DNA of 37,217 nucleotides from Deltaproteobacteria bacterium (GTDB taxonomy: Bacteria > Desulfobacterota > Desulfobacteria > Desulfobacterales > ETH-SRB1): contig JAJSZP010000005.1 of assembly GCA_030262775.1 (NCBI GenBank), positions 1 through 37,217 of the forward strand, given 5' to 3'. The stretch's first letter is position 1. Every line of letters begins with the position of its first letter. The notes under the pieces were generated by a model, which ran no database searches, had not been told where the DNA came from, and saw only the letters and a list, made by a program, of their open reading frames with translations. The position numbers were made by a program, and so were the translations under genes. Positions 1 through 7,554 of the stretch are shown piece by piece.

Positions 1-1
1 A

Positions 2-358
2 TCCAAATATTTATACAGGGGTGTTATCAGTGAAGAAAATATTATTTCCAATCAAAATGGTCAGGTAACTTTTAAGTATATTGAAAGCAAGACTGGCAAT
101 ACACTATATCGCACCCTCAAAGGTGAGGATTTTTTGCATCTGATCATGCAACATGTGCTGCCCAAAGGGTTCCGAAGGGTCAGAGACTATGGGTTTCTTC
201 ATGGTAATGCGAAAAAACTGCTGTTTCTGGTACAATTGATTTTGCATGTAGTTATTAAAGGGATTGAACTCCGTCCAAGGCCTGTTTTTAAATGTCCTTT
301 CTGTAACTCACCTATGGTTATTCTGGGATTTCGTCTAACTGTATGGGAATCAGGCTAA
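2..358 (+). CDS. IS91-family (Y2) transposase, C-terminal fragment cut by the window edge
   Basis: An open frame enters from the left edge and runs to TAA at 356-358. About 118 residues are visible, beginning SKYLYRGVISEENI and continuing through FLHLIMQHVLPKGF, RVRDYGFLHGNAKK and a short zinc-ribbon-like CPFCNSPM near the end. These strings are typical of the C-terminal part of IS91/IS801/IS1294-type rolling-circle transposases; the catalytic HUH and tyrosine motifs would lie upstream of the window. A TTG at 134 gives a nominal start, but the homology clearly continues upstream of it, so it is not the real start. Whether the element is intact cannot be judged, and I could not delimit the insertion-sequence end in the following DNA. 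Confidence in the family is high, in completeness nil. Confidence 0.85.
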   Translation, partial: SKYLYRGVISEENIISNQNGQVTFKYIESKTGNTLYRTLKGEDFLHLIMQHVLPKGFRRVRDYGFLHGNAKKLLFLVQLILHVVIKGIELRPRPVFKCPFCNSPMVILGFRLTVWESG

Positions 359-683
359 CTCTTTTTGATGGCAAGGGCTTGCAATTCATTCAAACAGGAG
401 GAAAAAACTTTTATGAAATAGTTATTTTTTTGTAGCCTGTTTACAGGTTAAGGCATTCCCTCGCCTTGAAAAAAGTGCGCTTCTTGAAGACGCGCTTCCT
501 ACCCCTTGTTCAAAACAAGATATTTTCTTATATACAGAATATACAGACATACCGGGCTTGTCCAACAACTGGATAAAATTGTGGTTCGTTCCTCACACAA
601 TCTATCCTTATTCGATCGATATATTTTCAAAAAGATAGCGTGTTATTTTTGGGCCATTACCGTTTAAAGGCTTTGATAAAGTA

Positions 684-714
684 AAAATCCGACCCCCCAG
701 AGGGACCGGATTTT
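684..714. repeat. Hairpin-forming inverted repeat
   Basis: AAAATCCG at 684-691 is exactly complementary to CGGATTTT at 707-714, with a C-rich/G-rich loop between them. It could act as a weak terminator for the transposase or be part of the mobile element end; there is no long T tract beyond the stem. Confidence 0.4.
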
Positions 715-833
715 GGTATAAGCCCAGAAGTCATGATTTGTTGGGCCTGAGCCGATGAGTTCTGCTTTGCCGTATTAAAATAAGTCGGGCATTATCGTTT
801 GGATTTTATGACTGTAACAAAAACTTCAAGAAT

Positions 834-895
834 ACCCAAAACCTGTTATTGTGAGCTACTTAATACGGTCGCAATGACAAAATATGGTTTTGGGT
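834..895. repeat. REP-like palindromic element
   Basis: ACCCAAAACC (834-843) pairs exactly with GGTTTTGGGT (886-895). An inner, imperfect pair, TGTTATTG and CAATGACA, resembles the widespread GTCATTGCGAG type of intergenic palindrome. Function unknown. Confidence 0.5.
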
Positions 896-941
896 GTCTA
901 TCAAATGAGAACGATTTTATGGCAAAGCCAATTGTCTCTGA

Positions 942-960
942 CCTGGCCCAGAGGGCCAGG
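942..960 (-). terminator. Stem-loop just after the mrp operon
   Basis: CCTGGCCC and GGGCCAGG form a perfect 8-bp GC-rich stem with loop AGA. It lies 20 bases beyond the stop codon of the last minus-strand mrp gene. No T tract follows on that strand, so it may stabilise the mRNA 3' end rather than terminate on its own. Confidence 0.5.
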
Positions 961-979
961 ATTTCTATGTTCAATTAAA

Positions 980-2755
980 TTACCTCACGCCCATATAAAT
1001 CAAACCGTATAAAAAAAGAAATATAATTGCTGCGCAGGCGCTAAAACCTATCGGAAACCTGTAAGCGTTTTCATTATACGGTTTATTGATGAGTTCTTGA
1101 TATGATACCCTTTTTCCTTGAATCGAATTCCACAACATTTCCAGAAAAACGTAGGGGTGTTTGCTGATCTTCCCAACGGAGACAACATCCTTTGAAAGCA
1201 GATCCTGGCCCATTGATCTGAGTGCATTCAACGGACGATTGCAAAACCATAAAGTTGCTCTTCCAAACATTCTGTAAGGCCAGTCTGTATCAAGACTAAC
1301 CGTTGCCTCACCACCAAGTTTATCAATATAAATCCAGAATGCGGCCAGAGTAAGCACCAGCATCTGCATCATCGCCACAACTGTGCTTATAGCATATGGA
1401 TGGAAATCGACCGGATAAGGCAAAATGTCATAAAGAATTTTTGGGTAAACTCCTGTAAGTGTACATAACCCGGCGGCAATTCCCATTGCCAGCAACATAT
1501 TGAACGGTGGCTCTTTTGCCTCCTCTATAACGTCTTCAGTCCCCTTATTTGTACCGAACCAGACTCCCCAGGGAAGCTTTAATCCTGTATGCAAAAAAGT
1601 ACCAATGGAGGCAAGATGAAGCATCAATTCAATAGAAGGCCTGTGCAAAGCTCCTGCAGCAGCAACAATCATTGTTTTGCTTACAAATCCATTAAAGAGT
1701 GGAACCGCTGAAATGGAAAAAGCGCCCACCATGTACAGGGCAAGCGTGATCGGCATCTTTTTATACAAAGACCTCCCCTGCAAATCCGTCATTTTGCTCC
1801 TGCCTGTAACATATATAACCGCTCCCATCCCCATAAACAGAACGGACTTGTAAAGAATATGACAAAAAGCATGGGCAGCAGCGCCATTGATAGCCATTTC
1901 ACTCCCCAGCCCAATACCGCAAATCATATATCCTACCTGGCTGACAATATGATATGCAAGGAGCCGGCGGATATCGTTTTCAAGGACAGCATAGACCACT
2001 CCATAAAGCGCCATGATCGCCCCCATCCAGACCAGAAGTTCAACTCCGGGGAAACCCCTTAACAAAACGTAAACTGCACTTTTGGTGGTAAAAGCAGTCA
2101 TAAATACAGCGCCGGTAATGGTTGCTTCAGGATATGCATCTGCCAGCCATGCATGAAGCGGAGGCACTGCAGCGTTAAGTAAAAATCCTACCAGTATAAA
2201 CTTGGCAGCAAGTGTTCCAAAATCAAACAACTCAAACGCTAACGATCCGGTGGTTACCGCATGAATGACGATTCCGCACAATAAAACACATCCACCGAAG
2301 AGATGCACCAGAATATACCGGAAACCAGCTTCCAGAGACCGTTTTGTTTTTCGATAAAAAACCAGAAAGACCGAAGAAATGGCCATAATCTCCCAAAAAA
2401 CAAAGAGCGTAAACATATCTCCGGCAAAGACCACACCGAGAGTACATCCCACGTAAAGCAATGCAGCCACATGCTGTCCGTATTCCTTTATGTGTATAGC
2501 ATAGACCATACCAATAAAGGACATGATTACAAAGACATACGCAAAAACCATGCTGAGTTTGTCCACCCTGCCCAGAATAAGTTCGTAATCCAGAAACTGG
2601 TATGTCCAATAGGTGCCGTGGGGCATGTTTATAAGATTCCAGAAAGCTATGGCCGGAATCAACAGCACAAGGGCTTGCTTTAATATTCTTACCCTGATCA
2701 GGGGGATCAAAAGCGCCCCTATAATGTAAATAAATGCGGGGGGGATATTAATCAT
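980..2755 (-). CDS. MrpD/NuoL-like proton-conducting antiporter subunit (third D-type subunit)
   Basis: A 591-residue multi-spanning membrane protein of the proton-conducting transporter family (NuoL/M/N, MrpA/D). The core runs from about residue 70 to 400. The conserved transmembrane Glu lies in FVFWEIM, and a conserved Lys in AFTTKSAVYVLL. The usual Lys of the VKAG..P.H.WL motif is replaced by Asn (LLNAAVPPLHAWLADAY), a change I recall as typical of a subfamily of these large D-like proteins. The C-terminus, after about residue 430, carries a soluble segment and a last membrane helix, as in NuoL-like proteins. The start has AGAGGAT five bases upstream and overlaps the preceding small gene by 8 bases. 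As the last gene of the operon it probably supplies an extra proton channel to the Mrp complex. Ion specificity cannot be read from sequence. Confidence 0.88.
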   Translation of the reverse strand: MINIPPAFIYIIGALLIPLIRVRILKQALVLLIPAIAFWNLINMPHGTYWTYQFLDYELILGRVDKLSMVFAYVFVIMSFIGMVYAIHIKEYGQHVAALLYVGCTLGVVFAGDMFTLFVFWEIMAISSVFLVFYRKTKRSLEAGFRYILVHLFGGCVLLCGIVIHAVTTGSLAFELFDFGTLAAKFILVGFLLNAAVPPLHAWLADAYPEATITGAVFMTAFTTKSAVYVLLRGFPGVELLVWMGAIMALYGVVYAVLENDIRRLLAYHIVSQVGYMICGIGLGSEMAINGAAAHAFCHILYKSVLFMGMGAVIYVTGRSKMTDLQGRSLYKKMPITLALYMVGAFSISAVPLFNGFVSKTMIVAAAGALHRPSIELMLHLASIGTFLHTGLKLPWGVWFGTNKGTEDVIEEAKEPPFNMLLAMGIAAGLCTLTGVYPKILYDILPYPVDFHPYAISTVVAMMQMLVLTLAAFWIYIDKLGGEATVSLDTDWPYRMFGRATLWFCNRPLNALRSMGQDLLSKDVVSVGKISKHPYVFLEMLWNSIQGKRVSYQELINKPYNENAYRFPIGFSACAAIIFLFLYGLIYMGVR

Positions 2756-2960
2756 AATAATCCTCTTTCTTCATGAGCCATGCATGGCCAATCCATTTGG
2801 ATACAAGTATAATTACAACACATCCGACAAACCCGAATACAGCATCAAAGACAGGTATCTTCTGCCACCAGAAATGAGGATGCTGGTTAGGGAACAGAAA
2901 CCCGAGGATACAGGTTGCTGCGATACTTACATAAAGAATAATCTTTAATTTTTTTACCAT
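2748..2960 (-). CDS. Small two-helix membrane protein of the mrp operon, function unknown
   Basis: 70 residues: a basic N-terminus (MVKKLK), a hydrophobic helix at about 7-23, a short polar/aromatic loop (NQHPHFWWQK), a second helix at about 37-55, and an acidic tail. It is not a canonical Mrp subunit that I recognise. It has a ribosome-binding site (GGGAGTAGGA) and is tightly placed: two bases after the stop of the D-type gene upstream, and overlapping the next D-like gene by 8 bases. That makes it a real translated gene and suggests it assembles next to, or stabilises, the large D-like subunit encoded immediately after it. This role is inference from position only. Confidence 0.75.
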   Translation of the reverse strand: MVKKLKIILYVSIAATCILGFLFPNQHPHFWWQKIPVFDAVFGFVGCVVIILVSKWIGHAWLMKKEDYYD

Positions 2961-2961
2961 T

Positions 2962-4458
2962 CTATCCTACTCCCAATATGTTTTGTACTGCCAGAGATGT
3001 CATACTGAAAAAGCGAAAAAATGCATCAGGTACGATCCCGAATACGATTGACAACAAAGCTGTAATGACAAGAGGGATTACCATAAACATGGGGGCTTCA
3101 TCAAAATGGGGGGTAACATCATCCAGCGGCTTTTTGAAAAAAGAATTGTAAATTATAGGAAAGAAAAAAGCCACATCAAGCATAGCGCTCGTCATAAATA
3201 CAAACAAGAAAATAATCTGGTTTGCTTCAAGGGCGCCAAGGCATAAAAACCACTTACTGATAAACCCGCTCATAGGGGGAATGCCTGAAAGCCCAATGGC
3301 TGCAATGGCAAAAGCTCCCATTGTCAATGGCATCTGCCTCCCTATACCATCTAACTGACTGACATAATCCTTGTGTGCTTTTACATGCAGGGCTCCTGCA
3401 CAAAAAAACAGCGTAATTTTCATAAAGGCATGATTTGCCATATGGATAATTCCGCCGGTCATGGAACTTTTGGTCAAAAGCGCTGCCCCAAGAATGATCA
3501 TAGCAAGATTATTAATAGTGGAAAAAGCAAGCCTTCTTTTCAGATGATCCTGACCCAATGCAAGGAAGCCGGCCACGACTATTGTAAAGGAAGCTATATA
3601 TGCCATGATTAGCCAGACCCCCAAATCATGAAGAAGACCCGGACCAAACACAAAAAGAATAACCCTTAAACAACCAAAAACACCTGCCTTAACAACCGCC
3701 ACTGCATGCAAAAGCGCGCTTACAGGGGTAGGAGCAACCATAGCGGTAGGAAGCCATTCGTGCATCGGCATAAGACCTGCTTTGACACCAAAACCGAAGA
3801 TAAGCATCGCGAACAGCATTATCAGGACAGCGCTCGACCCGCCACTGTCCGCCATAAATCCGCCGGCTTTAAAATCAAGAGTGCCGGTCATGTGATAGAT
3901 CATTGCTATGGCAAACAGGAGGACGCACCCTGCTGTAAGAGTATAGGCTAAATATTTTCTCCCCCCCATAATCCCTTCTTTTGACTCCTTGTGGATTACC
4001 AGAGGATAAGTGGCAATGGTAAGTATTTCGTAAAAAACAAGAAAAGTAAGAAGATTAGCTGAAAATGCGATCCCTATTGTCGATGAAAGGCACATGGCAA
4101 AAGCGAAAAAATATCTCGTTTGCGCATGTTCGTTAAGCCCCCTGACATAACCTATAGAATAAAAAGAGGTTGCGATCCATAGAGACGATGCAATTACTCC
4201 GAACAGCATTCCAAAGGCGTCTATCCTGAATTGCAACAAAAGCCCAGGATAAAAAGTTACTATAGTATATTCGATCACTTTTCCCTGCAAAATTACAGGT
4301 ACCATGGAAAAAACGATCAGAAACTTTGCCACCGCGGCCATAATGGTCCACGATTCCCGAATATTCCTGTTCTTCTCTCCAGTGGCAAGAATCAGAAAAG
4401 CAGCGATCATTGACACCAAGACGGCCCAAAGGGGTCTTGATGAATATAGAACATCCAT
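2962..4458 (-). CDS. mnhD: Mrp-type antiporter subunit D homologue (second D-type subunit)
   Basis: A proton-conducting transporter subunit of about 498 residues with some 14 predicted membrane helices. Key features are the helix Glu in FLVFYEILTIATYP, the Lys-bearing half-channel motif FGVKAGLMPMHEWLP, and a second channel Lys in AVVKAGVFG. These polar residues are the ones used for proton transfer in NuoM/MrpD. Two in-frame ATGs lie at 4464 and 4458. GGGAGG abuts the first with no spacing but is six bases from the second, so 4458 is chosen. The gene sits 17 bases after a related D-type subunit (4476-5978), giving tandem D-type subunits as in Mbh/Mrp-like modules where the single large MrpA is broken up. 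Exact ion partner unknown. Confidence 0.88.
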   Translation of the reverse strand: MDVLYSSRPLWAVLVSMIAAFLILATGEKNRNIRESWTIMAAVAKFLIVFSMVPVILQGKVIEYTIVTFYPGLLLQFRIDAFGMLFGVIASSLWIATSFYSIGYVRGLNEHAQTRYFFAFAMCLSSTIGIAFSANLLTFLVFYEILTIATYPLVIHKESKEGIMGGRKYLAYTLTAGCVLLFAIAMIYHMTGTLDFKAGGFMADSGGSSAVLIMLFAMLIFGFGVKAGLMPMHEWLPTAMVAPTPVSALLHAVAVVKAGVFGCLRVILFVFGPGLLHDLGVWLIMAYIASFTIVVAGFLALGQDHLKRRLAFSTINNLAMIILGAALLTKSSMTGGIIHMANHAFMKITLFFCAGALHVKAHKDYVSQLDGIGRQMPLTMGAFAIAAIGLSGIPPMSGFISKWFLCLGALEANQIIFLFVFMTSAMLDVAFFFPIIYNSFFKKPLDDVTPHFDEAPMFMVIPLVITALLSIVFGIVPDAFFRFFSMTSLAVQNILGVG

Positions 4459-4475
4459 TCCCATCCTCCCGGTCC

Positions 4476-5978
4476 TTAAAAGCTTGCAGGGACTGCAAAC
4501 TGAATTACAGACGAAATGATCTTTCCACTAAAAATGCCGAGGAGAATAACTCCCGCAGCCATGATAACAATAGGGACAAGCATAGTAAAAGGAGCCTCGT
4601 CTCTTTGTATCTCCTCATGTATTGTTTCACCGCCATCATGGGCATATGCAGGCTCCATCGGTTTTAAATAAGCACATTCAATAACCCTGAAAAACAGAAC
4701 GGCATTTATCAAGCTGCTGCATAAGAGCGCTGCCGCCCAGAACCACTGCCCGGCCTCTATAGTTCCCAGTATGAGATACCACTTGCTGAAAAAACCACAA
4801 GCAGGCGGTATGCCAACCATGGAAAGAGCTGTTATCGTAAACGCTGCCATAGTAAACGGCATTTTCTTGTTAAGGTGACTCAACTGATGTATTTCCCGCG
4901 TCCCTGTTTTATATAATATTGCACCTGTGACTAAAAAGAGACACGCCATCATAACAGCGTCGTTCATGATATGAAGAATAGCCCCGGTAAGTCCCAATCG
5001 ATTCGCTACACTCACACCAATCACAATATACCCTACTTCCGCGACTACTACATAAACAAGCATCCTCTTAAGGTCTGTTTGAGCAAGCGCCTTAATTCCT
5101 CCCCAAACAATAGCCATGACCGCCAGCCATCCCAAAATGGTAAAGACCGGCACTATTTCTATGGAAAAATGGGGCTGAAATACGGTAAACATCAATCTAA
5201 TCATTACATATGCAGCCACTTTGGTCATCAAAGGGGCAATCAGCGCGCTCACCGCAGAAGGTGCAGTACAGTAAGCATCCGGCAGCCATGTATGCATCGG
5301 AAACAGCCCTGCCTTAACGGCTAAACCAACAGTAAAAAAGGCAAAGGCGACAAGGATAACCTTGGAGTCATACAGGGGCGGCAGAATATTGGCCAAATCA
5401 GCCATATTAAGAGAGCCGGTTGCTATATAAAGGTAACCAATGCCTAACAGGTAAAAACAGGCTCCGATGGTACCTATGATAATATAATTAAAGGCGGCCA
5501 TTGGCGCGCCTTCCTCACCAATTGCAATTAAAGCATAACAGGATAGCGCAGATATCTCCAGAAATACAAAAAGATTGAATACATCACCAGTGATCACTAT
5601 GCCCATGAGTCCAGTGACGAGGAGAAGAAACAGTGTATAAAAAGGAACTGTCTTCTCCGGAAGGTTATCTTGCACACTCTTTTTTGAATAAATGGCAACC
5701 ATCAGACTGATAAATGATACAATGACCAGCACAAATGCGCTAAGATGGTCCAGCACATATTCTATCCCCCACGGAGGGGCCCATCCAGCCAGACGATAGG
5801 AAAATTTGCCGGTCGTCATTACAGTATTCAGTATACTTAAAGAGGAAATAAGAGGTATGATAAGGACGGCGACAACCCATGGATAACAAAGTCTCTTTTT
5901 CCACCACCCAATCACAGGGACAAAGAGGGAAGCAATTAAAGGAACCACTATAATCAGCGCTGCAAATTGTTCTGCCAT
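4476..5978 (-). CDS. mnhD: Mrp-type antiporter subunit D (first D-type subunit)
   Basis: 500 residues, the usual length for MrpD/MnhD. The conserved Glu is in LFVFLEISALSCYALIA, the Lys/His half-channel in VGLAVKAGLFPMHTWLPDAY, and the second Lys in APLMTKVAAYVMIR. It follows mnhC at a distance of one base and has CAGGAGT six bases before ATG, so it is translated with it. In the Mrp complex this subunit is one of the proton channels and, with MrpC, corresponds to NuoN/NuoK of complex I. Of the three D-type proteins encoded here this one looks most like a classical MrpD, and the C-D order agrees with that. Confidence 0.92.
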   Translation of the reverse strand: MAEQFAALIIVVPLIASLFVPVIGWWKKRLCYPWVVAVLIIPLISSLSILNTVMTTGKFSYRLAGWAPPWGIEYVLDHLSAFVLVIVSFISLMVAIYSKKSVQDNLPEKTVPFYTLFLLLVTGLMGIVITGDVFNLFVFLEISALSCYALIAIGEEGAPMAAFNYIIIGTIGACFYLLGIGYLYIATGSLNMADLANILPPLYDSKVILVAFAFFTVGLAVKAGLFPMHTWLPDAYCTAPSAVSALIAPLMTKVAAYVMIRLMFTVFQPHFSIEIVPVFTILGWLAVMAIVWGGIKALAQTDLKRMLVYVVVAEVGYIVIGVSVANRLGLTGAILHIMNDAVMMACLFLVTGAILYKTGTREIHQLSHLNKKMPFTMAAFTITALSMVGIPPACGFFSKWYLILGTIEAGQWFWAAALLCSSLINAVLFFRVIECAYLKPMEPAYAHDGGETIHEEIQRDEAPFTMLVPIVIMAAGVILLGIFSGKIISSVIQFAVPASF

Positions 5979-5979
5979 T

Positions 5980-6375
5980 TTAGACTCCTGTTTCCTTTCT
6001 GATCATCAGGATCTCATCTTCTTCTAAGGTGTTATATTTTCTATAGATCAAAATAAGTGTTGCAATCGCAACGCCGGTCGTGGCTATAGACACAACAATA
6101 GCCGTAAGCATGAGAACATGGGGCAAGGGATTAATATATTTGGCGACTTCGATAACTTCATGACCATGTCCGTGGCCATGCCCTGAAAGTATGGGAACTG
6201 TAGCGCCTGCTTTCACACCTGTAGAAACGTAAAAAAGGATTATTGCTGACTGGAATATATTCATCCCGATTAATTTCTTGACAAGGTTTTTCTTACCAAT
6301 CATCGCATAAAGTCCTATCATCATCAGGATTATATATATCCAGAAGTTGTATTTGCTGATTACGTAGTCGAGCAT
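5980..6375 (-). CDS. mnhC: Mrp antiporter subunit C (NuoK-like) with a His-rich loop
   Basis: 131 residues with three membrane helices, related to NuoK. The conserved part is KKLIGMNIFQSAIILFYVS in helix 2 and a third helix ending in LIYRKYNTLEEDEI. The start chosen (6375) has AAGGAGG five bases upstream and follows the previous stop by one base; an upstream ATG at 6393 would bury that site inside the gene and is unlikely. Between helices 2 and 3 the protein has an alternating Gly-His run, SGHGHGHGHE, in the loop before a conserved Pro-Leu-Pro-His. The run could bind a transition metal, but it may also just be a flexible linker. Confidence 0.9.
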   Translation of the reverse strand: MLDYVISKYNFWIYIILMMIGLYAMIGKKNLVKKLIGMNIFQSAIILFYVSTGVKAGATVPILSGHGHGHGHEVIEVAKYINPLPHVLMLTAIVVSIATTGVAIATLILIYRKYNTLEEDEILMIRKETGV

Positions 6376-6376
6376 A

Positions 6377-6661
6377 TCAGCCTCCTTCACCATTGCGTTT
6401 TTTTCTCAACATCAGAACACAGCCAAGCGCTGCCGTAAAGACGACTACGGTCTCACCCATCGTGTCATAACTCCTGTAATCCGCGAGCACAGCGGTAACG
6501 ATATTAGGAGTTGCAGTTTTTTCCGTGGCCTCCAGGATATACCTTGGTGAAACATACGAATTGGCCGGAGAATTGGGATCACCCCAATCCGGCATGTCTC
6601 CAGCGCCGTAGATAAGCAGTGTTCCTGTCATAATAACCGCGATTAAGGCAATAACTTTCAA
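6377..6661 (-). CDS. MbhE-like Mrp subunit (equivalent of part of the MrpA C-terminal region)
   Basis: 94 residues: an N-terminal helix (about 3-20), an extra-membrane segment with YVSPRYILEATEKTATPNIV and VLADYRSYDTMGE, and a C-terminal helix. The segment TPNIVTAVLADYRSYDTMGE(T)VV is the signature of MbhE and of the end of MrpA/MrpB, which precedes the MnhB domain in classical MrpA-B fusions. The gene starts inside the stop of the preceding one (ATGA overlap) with AAGGAGGT six bases before ATG. In archaeal Mbh/Mbs complexes this protein packs beside MbhD in the antiporter module; a similar structural role is expected here. Confidence 0.85.
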   Translation of the reverse strand: MKVIALIAVIMTGTLLIYGAGDMPDWGDPNSPANSYVSPRYILEATEKTATPNIVTAVLADYRSYDTMGETVVVFTAALGCVLMLRKKRNGEGG

Positions 6662-6903
6662 TCTTTTGACCTCCTTTTTGTTTTACTAACCGCTGCAATA
6701 AACAAAACAGTTCCGACTCCGGCGCCAACTGAAGCCTCGGTAAAGGCTACATCCACCGCCCCCATTTCCGTCCACAGGAGACACATAAAGAAACTGTAAG
6801 CGCCCAAAATAATAACAGCAGCCAAAAGATCCTTTACATTAATAGCAGCAATCGCACAGATTATAATAAAAAGACAGAGTATAAGATCAAGTTGCCAGAT
6901 CAT
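6658..6903 (-). CDS. MbhD-like (DUF4040) Mrp subunit
   Basis: 81 residues with three hydrophobic helices. LLAAVIILGAYSFFMCLLW and GAVDVAFTEASVGAGVGTVLF match the DUF4040/MbhD family; the TEA-G-G motif corresponds to the part of MrpA/NuoJ that lines the ion path. The ATG at 6903 is preceded by GGGAGGG at a normal distance and overlaps the mnhG stop as ATGA, so it is preferred over an ATG 21 bases further up. Together with the mbhE-like gene and mnhB it represents the C-terminal third of a classical MrpA, here encoded separately as in hydrogenase-linked Mrp modules. Confidence 0.85.
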   Translation of the reverse strand: MIWQLDLILCLFIIICAIAAINVKDLLAAVIILGAYSFFMCLLWTEMGAVDVAFTEASVGAGVGTVLFIAAVSKTKRRSKD

Positions 6904-7223
6904 TTGCTTCCCTCCCTGGTCCAAGGTTTAACACCGCACCGAAAAGCAGCTCTTGAAATGGCGTGGGTTGCAGTGGGATTAGCCAAAAAAACAAAAACAG
7001 CGACAACGACTAACTTTATACTGTCTAAAATAGACCCGTGATATGCTGCGTGATATATAGAAAGACCGACAAGCGTTATAAGCACTGCCAGAGTATCGCC
7101 TTTCCCCGTGGCATGCATCCTGGAATAAAAGTCCGGAAAACGCAGGAAACCGATTGTCCCTGTGGCAAAAAAGAAACACCCCACTAAAATAAATATCACA
7201 GATATTCCTTTTACAATTTCCAT
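6900..7223 (-). CDS. mnhG: Mrp antiporter subunit G
   Basis: 107 residues, three membrane helices. The family signature GTIGFLRFPDFYSRMHATGKGDTLAVLI is fully present at about residues 23-50, followed by a third helix ending FVFLANPTATHAISRAA. The ATG at 7223 overlaps the mnhF stop (ATGA) and has GAGAGGTG about nine bases upstream; the TTG three bases earlier is not needed. MrpG packs with E and F at the end of the complex and is required for assembly in studied Mrp systems. Confidence 0.93.
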   Translation of the reverse strand: MEIVKGISVIFILVGCFFFATGTIGFLRFPDFYSRMHATGKGDTLAVLITLVGLSIYHAAYHGSILDSIKLVVVAVFVFLANPTATHAISRAAFRCGVKPWTREGSK

Positions 7224-7489
7224 CAAATTTCACCTCTCCCTTCAAAGTACTTTGCTGCCGCCAGTGTCCCGATAAAGTTCAAAATAGCGTAAACCATTAT
7301 GATATCCAAAAACATCTCTATCCTGCCATAGATAAACCCCATCAGCACCAGAACCACCAATGTTTTTGTGCCGATAGCTCCAACTCCTACGATCCTGTCT
7401 ATAATAGTCGGGCCCCACACTACCCGATAAAGACAAAGTAAAACAAAAAAACAAAGGAAAATACTCACGCCCAAATAAAAATTTTCCAT
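7223..7489 (-). CDS. mnhF: Mrp antiporter subunit F
   Basis: 88 residues, three helices, with the family hallmark RVVWGPTIIDRIVGVGAIGTK at about residues 22-42 and the helix-3 pattern YAILNFIGTLAAAKYFEGRG. It is overlapped at its end by mnhG. It begins 66 bases after the degenerate sigma-54 regulator gene and has GGGAGT before its ATG. The two-gene F-G block is standard; the insertion of a regulator between B and F is not. Confidence 0.93.
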   Translation of the reverse strand: MENFYLGVSIFLCFFVLLCLYRVVWGPTIIDRIVGVGAIGTKTLVVLVLMGFIYGRIEMFLDIIMVYAILNFIGTLAAAKYFEGRGEI

Positions 7490-7520
7490 CTCAATACTCC
7501 CAGGTTAACCCGTTAAGTTT

Positions 7521-7546
7521 ATTAGCTTATTAACTTAATAGCTAAT
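7521..7546. repeat. Small inverted repeat between regulator gene and mnhF
   Basis: ATTAGCT at 7521-7527 and AGCTAAT at 7540-7546 are exact complements with a 12-base AT-rich spacer. It lies in the only real gap inside the mrp cluster between the pseudo-regulator and mnhF, so it may be an mRNA hairpin or a binding site. AT-rich, low certainty. Confidence 0.3.
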
Positions 7547-7554
7547 TTGTTGCT

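Larger units (their letters stand above)
359..979. other. Non-coding stretch with hairpins between IS91 fragment and mrp operon end
   Basis: No credible gene is seen here in either strand. The stretch holds three separate inverted repeats, listed individually (684-714, 834-895, 942-960). Part of it is probably the flank of the IS91-type element. Confidence 0.6.

Noticed and set aside
2232-2683. Overlapping open frames of 70-126 codons on both strands
   Set aside because: They lie inside the well-supported antiporter gene and have no recognisable domain; other short frames inside genes were discarded for the same reason.
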